From: Przewalskia tangutica
Lineage: Eukaryota; Streptophyta; Magnoliopsida; Solanales; Solanaceae
Direction: 5' to 3'
Length of the DNA: 64,000 nt
NCBI GenBank assembly: GCA_029844215.1
Contig: CM056736.1
Coordinates: 23,373,501 to 23,437,500, forward strand
Shown here: piece after piece, positions 37,101 through 45,306 of the stretch
Numbering within the stretch: position 1 is the stretch's first letter
Layout of the letters: each line of letters starts with the position of its first letter
Made by a program: the position numbers and the translations under genes
The notes under the pieces: generated by a model
The model's database searches: none
The model's input: only the letters and a program-made list of their open reading frames with translations
Told to the model about the DNA's origin: nothing

Positions 37101-40100
37101 GAGTTGATATCTTCTCTTCCTATTACTTCAGGTATCCTTTCAGAAATCTTCAGTTGGAAAAATGAGTGGATTCCTGGGATTACTAGCCAAGGTCAGTAAT
37201 CTGTCAGAATTTATTTGACATGTGCTCATACTTTAATCTAGAGGCGATTTTCGTCATTGTGCTGCATAATAAAGCAACTGGACCAATCTTTGTTCAAACT
37301 CCATTTGTAGAGGTACATCTTATATTTATGGATTATTACCATAGTCATTCCAATGAATTTAATGAAATCTAAAAGATTATATCCTCCTTTCCAAAAAAAA
37401 AAATACCCTGTTTCGGAGTATGAAGATCAAAGTATAGAATTTTGAAGTTTATTTAGATATCAGTTCCTTAATTCTAATGTTAAGATTATTGATTTTGTCT
37501 AAAACTTTTGCCAGGCAAACAAATTTCTTGGGTTTGGATTTTTTTTCTGTGACAAGTATCACTGCGGGCTTTTGATAGATTTCAGCTATTTTACTGTAGC
37601 TTTAGCATCTTGTAGTTGCAGAAAAATTATACGCAAAGTTAAAACTTTTGAAACTTTACCTGCAGCATTGTGATGCATTTTCTGCTTTATTGATGATAAC
37701 TTTGATATGTAAGTCTAACAATTGCCTTTTTTGTTACAGTACTACAAGATGTACTTGGAAGTCCTGACATTACCCCTTTTGTTTATTACATTCAATATGC
37801 CCCAGGTAATCAACCATTTGATTACAAAATTTTATGTGCTATATGATTTATCCATTTTTATGTCATTCATTTGCAATAAAATATGAACCTGGCATCCCAT
37901 GTTTTCCTTTATTGCGTTGAGCTTTGTGGCCCAATTTTAAGTTAACTGGAAGAAGGAAAATGATTTTTTTAAATCTTTGAACTGTTAGGTTTGGTATCCC
38001 CGGAAACTCTTTGTTCTAGTCCTGTTAATTTATTGGTCTCCACAATAGCTGGATTCATTGTTTTCTTGAAGGGTGTTAATGGAGGCTCACTTTGACTTTT
38101 GCCTCCGTTCTTTACGACCCCCTCTTATCTTAAAAATATATCCTCCATACAAGGGAAAAAAGCTTATGGTATTGTAAATATACTGGTTTTTCTACTTTGA
38201 TCTGAGTATCTCAGTACCTGTGTTATAACAACTATTAGATGGTAAAGAGCAAGTCATCATGTTAGAGCTATGAATTGGGATAGTCGGGATGTTCTTTCTT
38301 TTCTAGGTAGTCTGCATCATGTCTAGCTTGAATATGTCTCCTTTGGCTTTCTGGACAGTCACTGTAGGAGATTTTTGTCATTGTAATTTGCAGCTTTATG
38401 GGCCAATTTGTTGCTTTTGTAAAGTTAACAGACTGGAACCATATTATAATTGGACGGATTGAAAGTAGTATTTCATGATTTAATGTTTTTGTTTGATAGG
38501 GTTGCTCTCTTTATAGCTTCAGAGATGGACTGTAATAGGTATAAGAGATGCAATTAATGTAATTGATATAGTGGTGAACAAGTGATATGACCTGACGACT
38601 CCCTTAATAGTACAATATAAAATTTGACAGAAGGGAAAGCCCCTATGGTTTTTGAAGTTGATGGTGGATGGAGGAACTAGATTTAGTTTCTCTGTGGTAC
38701 TGGAGGTTTATGTGAAAAAATGGCAGCTGTGGTGAACAGATCACATACAAATATATATTAACATTAATGGGTCACTAACTTCTACTTTTATTTTTAAAAT
38801 TTCGGTGTTGGGTTGGAGAGGGGTCGCAACGTAAAACAAATGTCATTATCTTTCTGACTCATTCGCTTGCCCTTCTATCTTGATATGCTTGACAAAGGTT
38901 GTGTGCATGACATGAAGTTTTTATTCATTTGTCTACTTTTCAGGGGAGTTTAGTCTATTGGCTTACCAATAGTTCGATGACTGTTGTTCAGGTATCTCTT
39001 CTGAAGTATTCTTCCTAAGACTCTTCATCCCAACTTTATTTTCTTGCTTGACTGGGGTGCAGATAAATGCTAAAGTACTCTGTCATTGTTTGGAAGTTGT
39101 AATAACCTCTTACCTTATCAAAAAAAAATTGTAGTCACCTCTATGTTATGCATTGGAAGCCAAGAGGTTTTATTGTCTGGAGCTTTTGCCTCCCCCTAAT
39201 GTGGAAAGAGAGCATGATAGATGAACTAGTAGATAATGAAGATGGAAATTTTCATCATCTTCCCTTGGAAAATGTCTATCTTCTCCTCTTTTTCTCGCTT
39301 TCACTCCCTCGAGACAGTCTGCATGCCGTTTCTAAAGTGGAAAGAGAGCGTGATAGATCAACTACTAGATAATGAAGATTGAAATTTCTTCAAACTTCCT
39401 TTGGAAAATGTCTATGATCTCTTTTTCTCGCTTTCGCTCCCTCTAGACACCGTCGGTCTAGCAGATCGTATATAGCAGGTGTCTTCTAAGTTTGTAAAAT
39501 TTTCCTGGTCCCCACTAGCTGTCTTTGAAAAATGTTGCTTCTTAAGGTTGCACTTTGCACGCCTTCATGAAGTCAATGAGAGTGGTGAACAATGGAAAAA
39601 TTAAGTCGTTTTTCCCCGGATGCGTTGACATTCCCCTTTTTTTCATTCTAGTTATTGTCATTGGTGGAGGTAAGGTCTGTGTACACTCTACCCATTGTGG
39701 GATTTTCACTGGGAATGTTGTTGTTGTTGTTGTTGTAGTTATTGTCATTGGGAAGGAATGAACAAGATTAAAGATCCAATCAAATATTGGTTGATGAATC
39801 CTTCTACCTCTCTTTTCTCTTTTCTCTTTCCTCCCTTTTTAGAACTCATTACCTTTTTATATACAGCAACTATCTCTAAACCATCCAGATGTTCGCAAGA
39901 AACTGGGACTACCTCTGAAGGATCCTCAATTAGCAGCTGCACACCAGAAAGAGTTAGATAATCCTGGAGATATCAAAATAGATCCATCAAAAAATCAGCG
40001 CAAAATATCTGTCCAGAACTTAGCACCTCGTGAATTGGTTAATGTTAGTAACTGTTTTCTATTCCTAATTTGACTTGAAATATTGAATCGTTCTTGCTGC

Positions 40101-42398
40101 CGTCTAAATCTGTGTTTATTGAAAATTCATCAGCTTTCAATCAAACTCTTAGCAGGAGGACGTAAAGATGAAGCTATGTCCTCTCTACGGTAGGTCTCTC
40201 CATAAATAAAAGCAATCCTCAACAGTTCATTTCTTTTCTTTCTTCACTGTAGCATCCCCATTTTAATGTATGTCTTACAGACTGGCTCTTACCAAGGATC
40301 CTGAGAATGTTCGAGCTTTGCTTATTTTTGGCCAGACACTGTTGCAAGATGGTTCCTTACCAGAAGCTACTGAATACTTGGAACGTGCTATTGCTAAGGT
40401 TTGAGTCTGAAGTCCCACATTTCAGTTTGAGTTTACTGATCTCTTGAGTGTAGAAATGTCAATATGCTTTTGTGGACTAAGAATTCCTGAAAATGTCGAG
40501 TTCATGGAAAGAGTAACTGAATTTGGGAAAGCCAAAATCTACTTTTCCATATTTTGTGACCTTTTAAAGTTTTATGTAGTATGCAGTTTACTCTGCAGAA
40601 AACTTCATAATTCAAAGTGAACTTAATCTGGCTGCTAGAATCCAGCAGACTTGATTTGTTACTGATCAAAGCCAATTTCTGCAAGTTCAGATTCTGCTAA
40701 AGGAGAACCAAATGGAAATTGAGGATGTAGATCTGCTGATTCTATCATCTCAATGGGCAGGTGTTGCCTGTATACGACAGGTAATGGTGTTTTGAGAAAT
40801 TGACTTAAAAATACAACTACGCCTCAATCCCGAGCAAGTTGGGTCGGCTATATGAATTCTTACTCACCATGCCACTTCATTCAAGCTCATATAGACCCAT
40901 ATTTACTTGACATAAATCAATAAGAATTCTAGTCTCAGATATCGAGTACCTTGCACCATTTACATGATTACATGTGACATGGCAAAGTGACATCAACAGA
41001 GAAACCATGTGTGTAGGGGTTTTATTTTGGGTACTTTTAGTGGGTTGGACTATTGAAACTCCATTGTGGTATAATTTTTCAGACGAGAATGCTTCTATAC
41101 AAATTTTCCATCTTCCTTTCTCTCTGGCCCTGTAGATGCTAGAAGTTTCATCATAGTTCTCTTTTTAGTTCAAATGTTTTCGTGGAATTCTCCGTCATCT
41201 ACAATATGTTTGAAGTATATTTTCTTGTTACTTTTATCACTTATTTTTCCTTTAATGTCCATATAAATCTAAATTACTCTAGTGATTCAATCACTCATCT
41301 TCCATTCTTATGTATGTTTTATTCTTGAAGACCCCACATGCCCCTAAAGGCCTGCTGATTGCTGCTCTTCTATATGATGACAGTGAAGAAGCAAAACCTA
41401 CTTCCCCCAACTCCTAGCTTCTCTTCCCTCTCTCATCTCCATGTTCTGGACAAACTGATTACCCTCCTCTCTGTATTTCTGCCTTGTCCATTTATTGAAG
41501 GAAATCCAAGCCATTGCATATTTTCTGTCTCTACTGTTTTTCACCATTCCAAAGTAGCTATGACCTCACTCTATTTCTTTCCTCATTTTACTTGTTGGAC
41601 TAAAATTGAGATTGAACCAAACAAATTATATGACGGTGGATTGGTTGTCGGCTGATTTCTCAGAGCCTGGAGTTTGTGTGGATGGTAGACGAAGCTGAAA
41701 GGATGCCGACACCTCCAGAATAATGCTCAATTCCTTTTTTTTCTTTTTCTTTTTCTTTTTTGATTTTTGAATCTTCATTTTAAGGATTTAGGGCTAAGTT
41801 GGACCCAGCTTCTTCTTTATTCTGAGCTTGACTTGCCATATTTTTGGGCTCGGTCGGTGGCAGATATCTCAAGGCCGCTCCTTTCTTGAGCCACGCCCGA
41901 AGCCTCGGATAGTTCGACTCAGTACTGCTTGTTTGTGAAGACTCATTGAGTCTAAGTTTTATACTGGATAGTAATATTGCACCTTTCTTTTTCTCTTATA
42001 GGGTAAGATAGAAGATGGACTTGTACACCTGGAACGAATAGCCACTTTGAAAGAGCCAGAGGACCCAAAGAGCAAGGCCCATTACTATGACGGATTAGTA
42101 CTACTGTCAAGGTAAAGGTTTTGTTTTGATTCTTGATACATGGTTTATCGTCTCGAAGTTCCACCTAGAGAGGCAAGTTCTAAAAATCTCGTGTTTATTC
42201 CAATTCTACAATTGATTAAACTAGTACATGATTTTTTCCAGCACGTTAATGAATGTTGGTCGCAAGAACGATGCAATTAATTATCTGCAAATGGCTACCG
42301 CTTATAATGAGTCTTACAGAGAATTTCTGCAACAATGCGAAAATGAAGAGGATGATATCACTAATGACCTTGTCACTAGTAGAAGAAGAGATTACTGA
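12820..42398 (+). CDS. OXA2: OXA2/ALB3-like mitochondrial membrane insertase with C-terminal TPR region
   Basis: This is a YidC/Oxa1/Alb3-family insertase, which places proteins into a bioenergetic inner membrane. Fourteen exons join in frame to 555 codons: 12820-13196, 16740-16846, 18080-18207, 21959-22030, 23572-23673, 37132-37191, 37740-37805, 38944-38991, 39867-40043, 40134-40189, 40281-40398, 40691-40780, 42002-42111, 42242-42398. Every intron is GT-AG and phases match. An Arg-rich N-terminus suggests mitochondrial import. The insertase core spans residues about 126-320 (WWIIIASS, PCFLLW, GGTLWFQNLTEFP, GSLVYWLTNS) and a TPR-like tail covers about 380-555. That architecture matches plant OXA2a/OXA2b, often annotated as ALBINO3-like protein 2. 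Known OXA2 roles are in cytochrome c maturation and COX2 insertion. Which paralogue this is cannot be decided here. Confidence 0.9.
13274..13635. mobile_element. MITE in insertase intron 1
   Basis: The ends are inverted copies: CTTGTTTGGATGGTTGTTAC at the left and its near-perfect complement ending CATTCAAACAAG at the right. The body is 362 bp without coding capacity. I could not find a clear target duplication, so the superfamily is left open. Confidence 0.75.
14068..15570 (-). mobile_element. 5'-truncated LINE fragment, minus strand
   Basis: The minus-strand translation contains the zinc-binding C-terminal region of plant LINE ORF2 (CYLCEEDQETVDRLFLHC, near 14455-14510) and, upstream in the element, GNGHKINFWTDVWVGEESL near 14930-14960 plus a decayed Trp-rich region to about 15560. 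Stops and frameshifts are frequent. It sits in intron 1 of the insertase gene, antisense to it. Confidence 0.8.
15743..15860. repeat. Short fold-back repeat (MITE-like)
   Basis: TATGTGCTCGGACTCTCC at the left is answered by the inverted GAGTCCGAGCAACATA at the right. An internal pair, GGATTCTCCAAAAATACTC and GAGTATCC, also folds. I recognise this type of palindrome as common in solanaceous introns. No coding content. Confidence 0.6.
15890..15940. repeat. Short direct repeat GGATCTGATAAATCATCATT
   Basis: The 20-mer occurs at 15876-15895 and again at 15915-15934. Similar short duplications often mark repeat-element edges. No other role is visible. Confidence 0.5.
16740..23673 (+). CDS. OXA2: Insertase exons 2-5: membrane core, first half
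   Basis: Exon 2 (16740-16846) carries the first membrane helix and a basic segment, LHKLKRI. Exon 3 (18080-18207) is the loop rich in Pro, Lys and Gln plus SFFWYFASLTVQ. Exon 4 (21959-22030, 24 codons) reads VPCFLLWITTIRRM and completes the second helix. Exon 5 (23572-23673) has GGTLWFQNLTEFP and LGPVFPLLIAGLHY, the family signature before the third helix. Introns here contain a Mutator-like MITE, a LINE fragment and a Tourist-like MITE. Exon 4 is easy to miss because no long open frame covers it; it was placed by family pattern and phase. Confidence 0.9.
16868..17075 (-). mobile_element. tRNA-derived SINE, minus strand
   Basis: On the minus strand the sequence starts near a pol III B-box-like GTCTCGGGTTCAAGTCC (about 17056-17072) and continues through AGGTGATTTCTTCCC, CGGTACCTGTGCTGGTGGG and AGCTGGCCCGGACACCA. 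It ends in an (AAAAAG)n tail, seen on + as TTTTTC repeats at 16868-16902. Related pieces occur at 25726-25840 and 52783-52840. The SINE head is truncated. It directly follows exon 2 of the insertase gene. Confidence 0.75.
19075..20395. mobile_element. Mutator-like MITE with long inverted repeats and perfect 9-bp duplication
   Basis: The arms are about 240 bp (19075-19311 and 20150-20395) and match closely, including GGGTCATATTTGCCC at each tip and CCACGTGG.AGACACATCA. The flanks carry the perfect 9-bp direct repeat TTGTTAAAA (19066-19074 and 20396-20404), as expected for Mutator-like elements. The interior (about 19325-19850) holds several diverged copies of a unit containing GTCGCCGGAGTTTTA..AACTC.GGCCAGATA. 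There is no transposase. It lies in insertase intron 3. Confidence 0.92.
19420..19835. repeat. Internal diverged tandem units of the Mutator-like MITE
   Basis: At least five related blocks recur, centred near 19440, 19535, 19635, 19740 and 19825. Each has a GCC/GTC-GCCGGAGTT core followed by AAACTCCGGC-like sequence and a purine-rich spacer. Spacing is about 95-105 bp and the blocks are diverged. Confidence 0.65.
20405..21958. other. OXA2: Remainder of insertase intron 3, nothing recognised
   Basis: I see no coding or element signature. It ends in the exon 4 acceptor, whose lead-in closely resembles that of exon 3. Confidence 0.4.
22158..23255 (-). mobile_element. 5'-truncated LINE fragment, minus strand
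   Basis: The fragment starts on + with a run of about 18 T at 22160-22177, the complement of a LINE poly(A) tail. The minus-strand translation has the C-terminal Trp-rich motif (SCWMIRGGSK, TTIWKERNGGG) and then decayed ORF2 sequence. It contains a 14-base C run (22392-22405). It lies in insertase intron 4. Confidence 0.75.
23284..23469. mobile_element. Tourist-like MITE with TAA duplication
   Basis: The left tip GAGCCTGTTTGGAT pairs with the right tip ATCCAAACGGGCTC. The 3-bp direct repeat TAA flanks it (23281-23283 and 23470-23472), which fits the PIF/Harbinger superfamily. It is 186 bp with a palindromic body of AAAAGC and GCTTTT phrases. It sits about 100 bp before insertase exon 5. Confidence 0.85.
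24681..25048. mobile_element. hAT-type MITE with 8-bp duplication
   Basis: CAGTGTTATTAAAAG at the left is mirrored by CTTTGACAATACTG at the right. The direct repeat GTGCTGGG (24673-24680 and 25049-25056) is 8 bp, the hAT signature. Subterminal AAGCGC and GCGCTT motifs recur. It lies in insertase intron 5. Confidence 0.88.
25253..25432 (-). repeat. Left arm of a separated inverted repeat
   Basis: Its reverse complement contains AATGTTCTCTACCACAC, ACAATTGGTTCAAGAA and TTCAAGTAAGCTAT, which occur on + at 25859-25951. The arms are about 150-180 bp and diverged by some indels. A SINE piece lies between them. Confidence 0.75.
25726..25840 (+). mobile_element. SINE fragment, plus strand
   Basis: It contains CTAGGTGATTTCTTCCA, TTGGTGGGCAAAGCTACCC, TGTTGGTGGGAGGTAACA and GGAATAGTCGAGGTGTGC. 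This is the same family as the minus-strand copy at 16868-17075. It lies inside the loop of the inverted repeat. Confidence 0.65.
25857..26005 (+). repeat. Right arm of a separated inverted repeat
   Basis: This is the partner of 25253-25432. The match extends from AATGTTCTCTACCACAC to ATGGTCCATCTAAA. The two arms would fold into a hairpin with a loop of about 430 bases in the pre-mRNA. The class is unknown. Confidence 0.75.
26890..27826 (-). pseudogene. Copia reverse transcriptase and RNase H, broken
   Basis: The minus-strand frames give IYLVVYVDDIIITGND (catalytic YVDD), LGRLKYFLGIEVA, RQLVGKLNYLTVTRPDI and SWKSKK followed by a stop, then SSAESEY and TKHI.VDRHFV. These are the ordered motifs of copia RT and RNase H. 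Frameshifts separate RT from RNase H. The upstream RT part (28300-28750) was displaced by the MITE at 27805-28286. Confidence 0.85.
27805..28286. mobile_element. hAT-like MITE inside copia RT
   Basis: It has the tip CCGTGTTTTGAAAGGCG and the complementary right tip ending AACACTG. Its arms are full of AAGGCG, GCCACGCC and GGCGTGGC motifs that pair with each other. It interrupts the copia frame between MTRNQ (minus strand, right side) and HSEENHYVFY (left side). No 8-bp duplication can still be read. Confidence 0.75.
29535..30250. mobile_element. hAT-type MITE built of GGATCC-rich subrepeats
   Basis: Tips TAGAGATGGCAATGG and (inverted) CCGTTGCCATCCCTA, with the perfect 8-bp repeat GACAAGAT at 29527-29534 and 30251-30258, identify a hAT-type insertion of 716 bp. 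Both subterminal zones (29545-29725 and 30080-30240) are made of degenerate GGATCC, GGATCTGGATCT and CCGGATCC units. The centre is AT-rich. It is nested in the copia element. Confidence 0.92.
31221..31580 (-). pseudogene. Copia gag C-terminal part with zinc knuckle
   Basis: The minus-strand frame reads LPTIDELFSRLLSL and then C-SY-C-HKFG-H-TRDV-C, a CCHC knuckle. Immediately after it, a second partial copy of the knuckle sequence is present out of frame (a 77-bp tandem duplication, 31253-31295 versus 31330-31372). Further gag sequence continues to the LINE insertion at 31773 and beyond it from 35250. Confidence 0.75.
32540..33160 (+). pseudogene. RTE endonuclease domain, frameshifted
   Basis: Pieces in different frames give GSWNIETLTGKSIEL, then VGGIPPTEKLFVEGDFN and HVRGYDDVHGG-like followed by FAKTFGMVIANSRF. 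This is the order of the APE-like endonuclease of plant RTE elements. At least three frameshifts occur in about 600 bases. Confidence 0.75.
34190..34806 (+). pseudogene. RTE ORF C-terminal part after a core deletion
   Basis: FGFMLGRSTTD (about 34155-34188) is followed directly by IDGTRGVNAELEIWRYAL. In intact relatives these are separated by the whole palm domain, including the FADD box. Downstream are VIPKEGSFKYFGSIIQGN, KWRLASGVLCDKKVP and, near 34745, EDMTLDRGLW. The frame shifts near 34560-34690. Confidence 0.75.
36105..36241 (-). repeat. 5' LTR of the copia element
   Basis: On the minus strand it starts TGTTAGAATAAGAATAGG and ends CCCATATTTGCA, a TG...CA repeat of about 137 bp. Inside is a TATA-like ACTATAAATAAGG. 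Next to its 3' end is a near match to the initiator Met-tRNA binding site (GTATCAGAGC). No second copy is found at the other end. Confidence 0.72.
36861..37131. other. OXA2: Original intron 5 sequence next to exon 6
   Basis: This is ordinary AT-rich intron sequence between the nested cluster and the exon 6 acceptor (TTACTTCAG at 37123-37131). Confidence 0.5.
37132..38991 (+). CDS. OXA2: Insertase exons 6-8: membrane core, second half
   Basis: The exons are 37132-37191 (VSFQKSS..GFLGLLAK), 37740-37805 (YYKMYLEVLTLPLLFITFNM) and 38944-38991 (GSLVYWLTNSSMTVVQ). All three are phase 0 and only 16-22 codons long. P-Q-G-S-L-V-Y-W at the exon 7-8 join matches the last conserved helix of the Oxa1 fold. 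They lie downstream of the 13.5-kb intron 5. Confidence 0.9.
39201..39450. repeat. Two-copy tandem duplication, period 136 bp
   Basis: GTGGAAAGAGAGC begins at 39201 and again at 39337. Both copies continue through TGATAGAT.AACTA.TAGATAATGAAG, TTGGAAAATGTCTAT and TTTTTCTCGCTTTC. It is a local duplication within insertase intron 8 with no coding meaning. Confidence 0.8.
39665..39735 (+). mobile_element. 5'-truncated TS-type SINE with perfect 16-bp duplication
   Basis: A 71-bp insert containing GGTAAGGTCTGTGTACAC and GTGGGATTTTCACTGGG and ending in (TTG)n is flanked by TAGTTATTGTCATTGG at 39649-39664 and 39736-39751. The perfect duplication points to a fairly recent insertion. It is 130 bp upstream of insertase exon 9. 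Confidence 0.9.
39867..42398 (+). CDS. OXA2: Insertase exons 9-14: linker and TPR-like tail
   Basis: Exon 9 (39867-40043) is a charged linker after HPDVRKKLGLP. Exons 10-11 read ...DEAMSSLRLALTKDPENVRA then LPEATEYLERAIAK, a helix pair of TPR character. Exons 12-14 continue with DVDLLILSSQWAGVACIRQ, DGLVHLERIATLK, HYYDGLVLLSS and NDAINYLQMATAYN. The stop TGA is at 42396. A TPR tail separates the OXA2 branch from OXA1 and chloroplast ALB3. These exons are tightly packed compared with the 5' half; introns 9, 10, 11 and 13 are 90-292 bp. Confidence 0.9.
40806..40880. repeat. Dispersed solanaceous repeat fragment
   Basis: CAACTACGCCTCAATCCC.AGCAAGTTGGG matches a piece at 25524-25565 (CAACTATGCCTCAGTCCCAAACAAGTTGGGG). 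I recognise it as a dispersed SINE or LINE 3' end in Solanaceae. The family is not assigned. Confidence 0.5.
41725..41905 (-). repeat. Possible retroposed fragment with (TTTTTC)n end
   Basis: A T-rich TTTTTC tract at 41735-41761 is followed by about 140 bp that are less AT-rich than the surrounding intron, containing GAGCCACGCCCGAAGCC. This looks like a minus-strand SINE-type insert, but I cannot match it to a family. Confidence 0.3.
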
Positions 42399-43691
42399 GT
42401 TTTGTGAATGCATTTTGTGCTTTTTTTCCCCTTTCTGTTTCCTATTGTTTTGTAGTTTGTTATTTAATTGTATCATAGTGAAAATAATGGTGTCTACCAA
42501 TTTTGATAGGTCAATGATGTAATAAGGTTTTCATAGAGTCCATATCTTAAGTTGATGGAGGCGTAAACAGAATCTGTAGAAAATCATATTGATAGATATC
42601 AATTCTTTTTCTTTTAGGATCTGGGAAAAGGAAAACTCGTGTATGTTCATTCCAATTTGTGTGGTTGGACAATTTGGTGAATCACTCTTTTTACCATAAC
42701 GCAGTAATTATTCAAGTGTTTATTGAGAACATCTTTGAACTACCTTGTTCAAGTTTAAGACTTCAGTGGTACCTAATGCAGAGGTATATAATGATCAAGT
42801 AGAAGAAAAAAGAATCAACTTAACTTCCTTATGTGGAAGTAGGAAAGAAAGAAAGAAAATGCAAAAGGAAAAGAAGGCAGAGGTGCCGTGAAAAAGGTGG
42901 AAGAAAACATTCTAGGGGAGAAACAAAGAGAGAATTAAAAATAAAAAAAGAAGATGGAAGTACAAATTGATCTCGTCATGGATAGATATTGAAATTATAA
43001 TTTCAAAACTATGTTTGTAAGAAATAAAACGTAACCAAATATTTTTTAGATAAGACAAATTATTTTCAGTATATTACTCTCCCAAAATTAATTTTCATTT
43101 TACTACTCATTTTGCCACATGGATTGACATGTCACATATGCAATCTTATTTGTCTTTCTTTTATTTTTTTAAGTCATAAACACCAACTCCTCTTTTTACT
43201 TTTCATCAAAATTACTTTTTTAAAAAGTACTTTTAAAAAATATATATATTTTTTCAAAATAAATTAATTTTAGAAACTTAATCAAACAGTTATTAAGTAT
43301 TTTACTTTTTTTTAATCAATTTTAACTTTTTATATTTAGCACATTAATAATTCAAATATTTTATATGTAAATTTATAAATACATGATTAAAAAAAATTTC
43401 TCCTTATTTATAAAATATTTAAACGGAGATAAATATCATAATACTAACCTTTCAGCGAATCAAATACTAATCAAAGACTAACCATACTGTGTATTTGACA
43501 AGATCAAAATTCAATAAATAAGAATTTTTTGTTTTTAATCTTGTATTTATAAATTTCCATGTAAAATATTTGAATTATTAATTTGAGTCATCTAAAATAG
43601 GAAGTTTATCAATTGTTGGATTAGCCGGATTCATAATTTTAAATAACAAGACCAAACACTTATTGTGCTAAGTGTCGGCTTTGATACCATT
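42399..43691. other. Insertase 3' UTR and AT-rich intergenic DNA
   Basis: T-rich 3' UTR sequence runs to about 42540, with AATAAGG at 42519 as a possible polyadenylation signal. After that the DNA is very AT-rich with no coding signature. Its right end, 43640-43691, is the primer-binding side of the LTR described next. Confidence 0.45.
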
Positions 43692-44549
43692 TGTTGGGTC
43701 TCGGTGTATACTATGGAGCAGTAGAAAACAAACTGAAAGTAAAATAAATTGAATGCTAATACAGTTTGGAAATATCAGCGATAATGTCGTCTGTTACAAG
43801 TGACAACACTTCGATAAAACAGAAAACTTTAAGATTAAATACAACGGAAAAATAAAGAACACAAAGTTTAATATTTACATAGGTTATAATGATTATATAA
43901 CCTATGACGGTCAGTGATCAAACGTATTGTATATATTTATATACAATTTGAATAAATCTTTCTTTTACAATATTACAAAATAATACAAAAGAAATTAAAA
44001 GATTGAAGTCGCATATGACTTCTGCCTGAAAAATCTACCTAAATAGACATAGAAACATCTCATTACAATTGCTTCAATAACGTACAAATCTAAAATATGG
44101 GCAACAATTATAATGTTTGACAGAATGTTGTCGACACGCTCAGACAACACTTGTGATTCAGTTTTCTGACGAATATATCGGAGAGCTCTTTTGATATTTT
44201 TTCTAACTTTTTCTAGATATCGATTCACTGAAGCAACCTCTCTATTTATAGTAGATGGTCTTTCTTGAAAAACTCATTGAATCGTTGTAGAGGTTGAGGG
44301 AAAGGTGGGCAGCCAATAAGGTTTGTTAGAGAAGATTATGGAGCAAGATCCTCTAACTTCTTAGACTTGTTCCTTAAGCTTAGCAACAACTTTGACTTGT
44401 TTTTCACACGTTTTTCATCAGCTCCTAAATATCTTGTCAAGTCTTTACCATCGTGGTAAAAATCCCACAAGATTTGCTTTAGTTCCGTGAAGTAAGACAA
44501 AATTATTTTAAAGAATGTTGGTCCGAATGTCATGACATTTGTTTCAACA
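43692..44549 (-). repeat. Orphan LTR with Met-tRNA primer-binding site
   Basis: The 858-bp segment begins TGTTGGGTC and ends TTTCAACA, so its termini are the perfect inverted pair TGTTG...CAACA. Just outside its left end, on the minus strand, is TGGTATCAAAGC, the usual plant copia primer-binding site, two bases from the LTR. No internal coding region or second LTR follows to the left. Confidence 0.7.
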
Positions 44550-44637
44550 TTTCTGGATATATATATATGTAACTAGTCTTAGTGTACGCGCTTTGTGCGT
44601 GATCATCAGTGAGGCCACAAATTCTAACGATTATAAA

Positions 44638-45215
44638 TTATGGCAACTAAAAAATATGAACCAATTTCGACTAAAATTAAGGATAAAAAACTCAAAGTCA
44701 CATAAAACACAAAATAAAATTACACATTAGATTAATTAAACCAAAAAATACTTAAACCAATGAACTTAAATTGACGGTAAACATATGTCAAACAACATAT
44801 AAAAGAAACTGCAAAAAAGATACCTACTACATAGGGGGGGGGGGGGGGAAACAGTTGCAGATAATGGTAAGAACACAATTTGCCTATAAAATCCATCAAA
44901 AGTAGTTTGCTCTACTGAGTATGTGTATTCTACCAAAGGAAAAAAAAAAAGATAAAAATCAAAATTTTAATCTTGCCCTCATTTTTTGGCAAATCCTAAC
45001 TATTATAAAATAAATTATGGCAACTAAAAAATATGAACCAGTTTCAACTAAAACTAAGCACAAAACCTCAAAGTCACACAAAACATGACACATAATAAAA
45101 TCACACAAGTAGGTTAATGATAAAATAAAAAAACACTTAATAGTAAACTTAAATTTATGGTAAATAAATGTGAAAAAAACTTCAACAAAAGATACATATT
45201 ACAAAGAAAAAAATA
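44638..45215. repeat. Two diverged copies of a flanking repeat
   Basis: TTATGGCAACTAAAAAATATGAACCA occurs at about 44637 and 45015. Both are followed by CTCAAAGTCACA.AAAACA and AACTTAAATT.A.GGTAAA. A third partial copy is at 46858-47010. They bracket the hAT transposase remnant. A 15-base G run (44834-44848) lies between copies one and two. Confidence 0.75.
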
Positions 45216-45306
45216 TAAATAAGGGGCAGACTAACGAAATAATCATAGGGTGGACCGACTAAAATAAAATGAAAAATATATTTACGTTAGGGCTCAAATA
45301 ACTATA

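Noticed and set aside
43692..44549. A gene for the 77-codon frame at 43995-44228
   Set aside because: The frame lies inside an LTR with TGTTG...CAACA ends and has no recognisable domain.
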